DNA from: an uncultured Clostridium sp.
Lineage (GTDB): Bacteria > Bacillota > Clostridia > TANB77 > CAG-508
NCBI GenBank assembly: GCA_900556975.1
Contig: USQZ01000006.1
Span: forward strand, 1 to 53,634
Length of the DNA: 53,634 bases
Direction of reading: 5' to 3'
Position numbers and translations under genes: made by a program. Under the pieces are notes generated by a model, which saw only the letters and a list, made by a program, of their open reading frames with translations, was not told where the DNA came from and ran no database searches. Positions 51,474 to 53,634 of this stretch are shown piece after piece; position 1 is the first letter of the stretch, and every line of letters starts with the position of its first letter.

Positions 51474-51888
51474 TAAATCACATAAAGGAATATATGTGAG
51501 TATCAAACAAGAATCAATTTTTAAAATCATACAAAAGAAAAAAAACCATGAATTTAGAAACTACATACCCAAAAAAAGTTTCAAATACATGTATGTTTAT
51601 GTAACTGCACCACAAAGTCAACTAAAGTATATAATAGAAATTGGAAATATTGTAAAATATCCCGAACAATTGGAGATTGATGGCGATGGAAATCTTGATT
51701 TTAATCAAGGTAAAAAATCAAAATATGCCTACCCAATAGTTAAAGTTTATGAACTTATTAATCCAATTTCATTAAAAAAGCTTAAAAAGTTTGACTTTGT
51801 ACCACCGCAAGCTTTTTCATATGCTGAAACATATAGAAAACTAACCGAATATCTATTAACAGCTGAAAAAGTGGTCATTGCAAACTAA
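51466..51888 (+). CDS. PUA/EVE/ASCH-like protein coupled to the synthetase-like gene
   Basis: 140 residues from ATG 51466, overlapping the previous stop (ATGAGTAA), AAGGAG 10 bases upstream; a TTG 9 bases earlier is too close to that site. KGIYVSIKQESIFKIIQKKK, HEFRNYIPKK and FKYMYVYVTAPQSQLKYIIE form the opening strand, helix and positioned charged loop of the PUA/ASCH superfold. Then IGNIVKYPEQLEIDGDG and KYAYPIVKVYELINPI. Such domains bind modified bases or tRNA. Pairing with an aaRS-like enzyme suggests they share an RNA or nucleotide substrate. Confidence 0.7.
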   Translation: MSNKSHKGIYVSIKQESIFKIIQKKKNHEFRNYIPKKSFKYMYVYVTAPQSQLKYIIEIGNIVKYPEQLEIDGDGNLDFNQGKKSKYAYPIVKVYELINPISLKKLKKFDFVPPQAFSYAETYRKLTEYLLTAEKVVIAN

Positions 51889-51897
51889 TAACACTAT

Positions 51898-51926
51898 AAA
51901 AGGCGCTGACAATGTCAGCGCCTTTT
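51898..51926. terminator. Bidirectional terminator of the synthetase-like/PUA unit
   Basis: AAAAGGCGCTGAC (51898-51910), loop AAT, GTCAGCGCCTTTT (51914-51926). Separates the convergent PUA-like and ASCH genes. Confidence 0.92.
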
Positions 51927-51937
51927 ATAAATTCTAA

Positions 51938-52276
51938 TTACAATAATTGGACTTTTATTGCAAGTATGCCATATTTTTTTTCTTGCTCAACTGTATAAAA
52001 AGTATGAACACGTTCTAATTTCTCTTCTAAACTATTTGCAGCTCCGCAAAGTCTATAATCAATATCCGAAAACAAATCAACAAAGGTAGGATATATTAAT
52101 AATGCCTGAACATTTACAGATATAGTATCATCTAAATTGTCTAAGTTATGAAATATAATAGTATCTCCCAAACTTATATTTTTTCTTTTGTCATCATAAA
52201 GTCTTAATTCGAATTTTTTAATACCTTTTTTTATATTATTAAATGCCTTACCATTTAATTCCATTTCATGTATCAT
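51938..52276 (-). CDS. ASCH-domain protein
   Basis: 112 residues from ATG 52276, chosen for GGAGG 8 bases upstream; a longer open frame has no site. HEMELNGKAFNNIKKGIKKF, then ELRLYDDKRKNISLGDTI and IIFHNL, form the ASCH signature (GxKxxExR with the following strand). ASCH proteins bind RNA or act on N4-acetylcytidine and similar nucleosides. Convergent with the PUA-like gene, so three PUA-superfold sequences lie within 1.6 kb if the fragment at 52908-52977 is counted. Confidence 0.85.
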   Translation of the reverse strand: MIHEMELNGKAFNNIKKGIKKFELRLYDDKRKNISLGDTIIFHNLDNLDDTISVNVQALLIYPTFVDLFSDIDYRLCGAANSLEEKLERVHTFYTVEQEKKYGILAIKVQLL

Positions 52277-52364
52277 AATAATTACCTCCATATAATAAAT
52301 ATAACATTGTAAATAATATTTTACTATATATTTAGAGAATATTCGTAAAAAATTATATATAATA

Positions 52365-52977
52365 TTAAACAAATTTTACATAATTATCATTTTTAATTAG
52401 TTTTTCTATAGCAAATGAAAATCCTCTCGTTACAAAATCAGATACATTTTTTAACTCTTGACAACTATGTTCCATGCAAATACCAATATCAGCATTTAAT
52501 AATAATTCATAATCATTAACTCCATCTACACTTGAATGAAATAGTTTCCTATTATAGCTTTCTATCTGGTCAACTGTCATATTTTCGTCCATTGTTTGAT
52601 ATGGAGTATATATTGTTGGACGAATTTCAACATTTAGATTTTCTAAAAAAGTAAAAGTATTAAGTATACTTTCTTTATTTTGATGAGGAATTCCCAACAT
52701 TATACACGCTTTTATTTTTATATTATACTTCTGAACTCTTTTTATAGTTTCTTCTAATGAATCAACATCATATTTTTTTCCAATTTCATTTAATTCTATT
52801 TTAGATAAGGTCTCTATTCCTAAAGAAATTTGTGTACACCCCGATTCATTCATAAGTTCTAACATAGCCTCATCTTCTAAGAAGTTCATTCTGGTAGTAC
52901 ATTCCCATTTCAATTCTTTTCGTTCCATTATTAATATAATCAAAATATTTAGGTCTTAGCTTTAATATATGTTCCAT
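52365..52977 (-). pseudogene. Truncated radical-SAM gene fused to an ASCH-domain fragment
   Basis: From ATG 52977 (GGGGA 5 bases upstream) one frame reads MEHILKLRPKYFDYINNGTK then RIE, the first 23 residues of an ASCH protein, and then runs into unrelated sequence. From about 52925 a second frame gives the C-terminal two thirds of a radical-SAM enzyme: KWECTTRMNFLEDEAM, GCTQISLGIETLSK, IKIKACIMLGIPHQNKES and a 60-residue tail, ending TAA 52365. The CxxxCxxC iron-sulfur site is absent. A deletion joining two former genes explains both parts. Presumably non-functional, though a short start at TTG 52943 or ATG 52928 could express the remainder. Confidence 0.65.
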
Positions 52978-53212
52978 TCTTTTCCCCAAATAGATATAAC
53001 ATCACAACTGTAACAATTTGTAAATCTTTACACATCATTTCTATTCTTATCTATAATAAAACATTTTTTGGAGCGATAACAAAGGTTATCTGAAACTCCT
53101 AAAGTAAAAGTTGATAAACAACTAATTACTAAGATAATAATACCATATTTTTAGATTTTGATAAATAGTTTTTGTTTAATTTGATGAATCATTCGCGCAA
53201 ATTGTAATTTGA

Positions 53213-53536
53213 CTAACTATTTTTTATTTTATTACCTATAAAACATCCAATTATTGATAATATAAGATATATAAATATAAATATCAGAACTGAGTCATTA
53301 TAAAATATAAACATTGTTGGAATAAATAATAAAACTAACAATATTGACACCATTATTTTTAAGCCATACTTTTTACAAAATAGCACTGATATTATCAATG
53401 AGTACAACGGATAAACAATCCATAAATCACTCAAAAAAGTATAATTTGTACTTTCGGGTACTATTTTGTTAATAATTGGTATTATATTATATATAACTAA
53501 GGTTAATAATATAAATTTAATAATATCTTTTTTCAT
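53213..53536 (-). CDS. Small membrane protein, uncharacterised
   Basis: 107 residues with about four membrane segments: FILLTLVIYNIIPIINKIV, LWIVYPLYSLIISVLF, IMVSILLVLLFIPTMF and IFIFIYLILSIIGCFIG. Short basic loops (KKYGLK) and tail (KIKNS). ATG with GAGGATTAT. Isolated gene; the 235 bases downstream (52978-53212) and the 98 bases upstream hold nothing I can name. Family not recognised; resembles small exosortase-, immunity- or holin-sized membrane proteins only in size. Confidence 0.6.
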   Translation of the reverse strand: MKKDIIKFILLTLVIYNIIPIINKIVPESTNYTFLSDLWIVYPLYSLIISVLFCKKYGLKIMVSILLVLLFIPTMFIFYNDSVLIFIFIYLILSIIGCFIGNKIKNS

Positions 53537-53634
53537 ATAATCCTCACTTTCAAATTACTATATATCTACCTATTTGCAAAATTGTAATTTATATGTTTTG
53601 AAAATTTATTTTATTGAAAAATAAGCGGTTCAAT

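Overview
The window is very AT-rich, has Firmicutes-type ribosome sites, a type B-like RNase P RNA, and core genes ligA, pgsA, ftsY and a UPF0182 protein. Gene style and families (SipW/TasA-like operon, DUF5305, DUF5665, DUF4116, Rpn nuclease, VanZ, CpsBCD) point to an uncultured, probably gut-associated member of the Clostridia. No 16S or other phylogenetic marker allows a closer call. Most genes are on the minus strand, and several start with TTG or GTG.

Layout. 1-211: start of a polysaccharide glycosyltransferase. 475-4345: accessory module of two (membrane protein + MBL-fold hydrolase) pairs behind an XRE regulator. 4689-6035: Rpn-type nuclease and a small ribbon-helix-helix protein. 6240-7520: tandem-fused sugar-1-phosphate transferase. 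7718-7855: 45-residue ORF with its own promoter and terminator. 8050-13769: MgtA-type Mg2+ ATPase, a 45-residue protein and a 976-residue unknown protein. 13889-15504: AbiE-type toxin-antitoxin pair. 15650-17258: M20 peptidase and a small membrane protein. 17560-20058 (plus strand): adenosine-deaminase-fold protein with a Rossmann-like C-terminal domain. 20356-28066: long operon galE-vanZ-cpsC-cpsD-cpsB-mutT-ABC transporter-dgt. 28177-30667: Cd/Zn efflux operon (ArsR regulator, HMA protein, P1B ATPase) with an operator-embedded promoter. 31220-34696: SipW-like signal peptidase operon with TasA/camelysin-like secreted proteins and DUF5305. 34887-38730: an uncharacterised protein, cytosolic alpha-amylase, DUF4116 repeat protein and a prepilin-like surface protein. 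38954-39303: rnpB. 39340-46766: core block (small protein, ligA, pgsA, DUF5665, UPF0182, ftsY). 47266-53634: a second accessory region with an amber-interrupted small gene cluster, a MATE transporter, an IS30 remnant, an aminoacyl-tRNA-synthetase-like protein paired with a PUA-like protein, an ASCH protein, a truncated radical-SAM gene fused to an ASCH fragment, and a small membrane protein.

How it fits together. Wzz/BY-kinase/phosphatase, GalE, the priming transferase and the edge glycosyltransferase suggest a surface-polysaccharide locus whose parts are now separated by metal-transport, toxin-antitoxin and unknown modules. The SipW operon and prepilin-like protein add a protein surface layer. 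Non-coding DNA carries several families of imperfect palindromes. One has three copies, including one with 27-bp terminal inverted repeats abutting a stop codon, and behaves like a MITE/REP element.

Best candidates for undescribed biology: the double MBL/membrane cassette, the ADA-Rossmann fusion, the aaRS-like/PUA pair, the sugar transferase fusion with a degenerate first active site, and the 976-residue protein with its 45-residue partner. All functional statements come from reading motifs; no database search was run.
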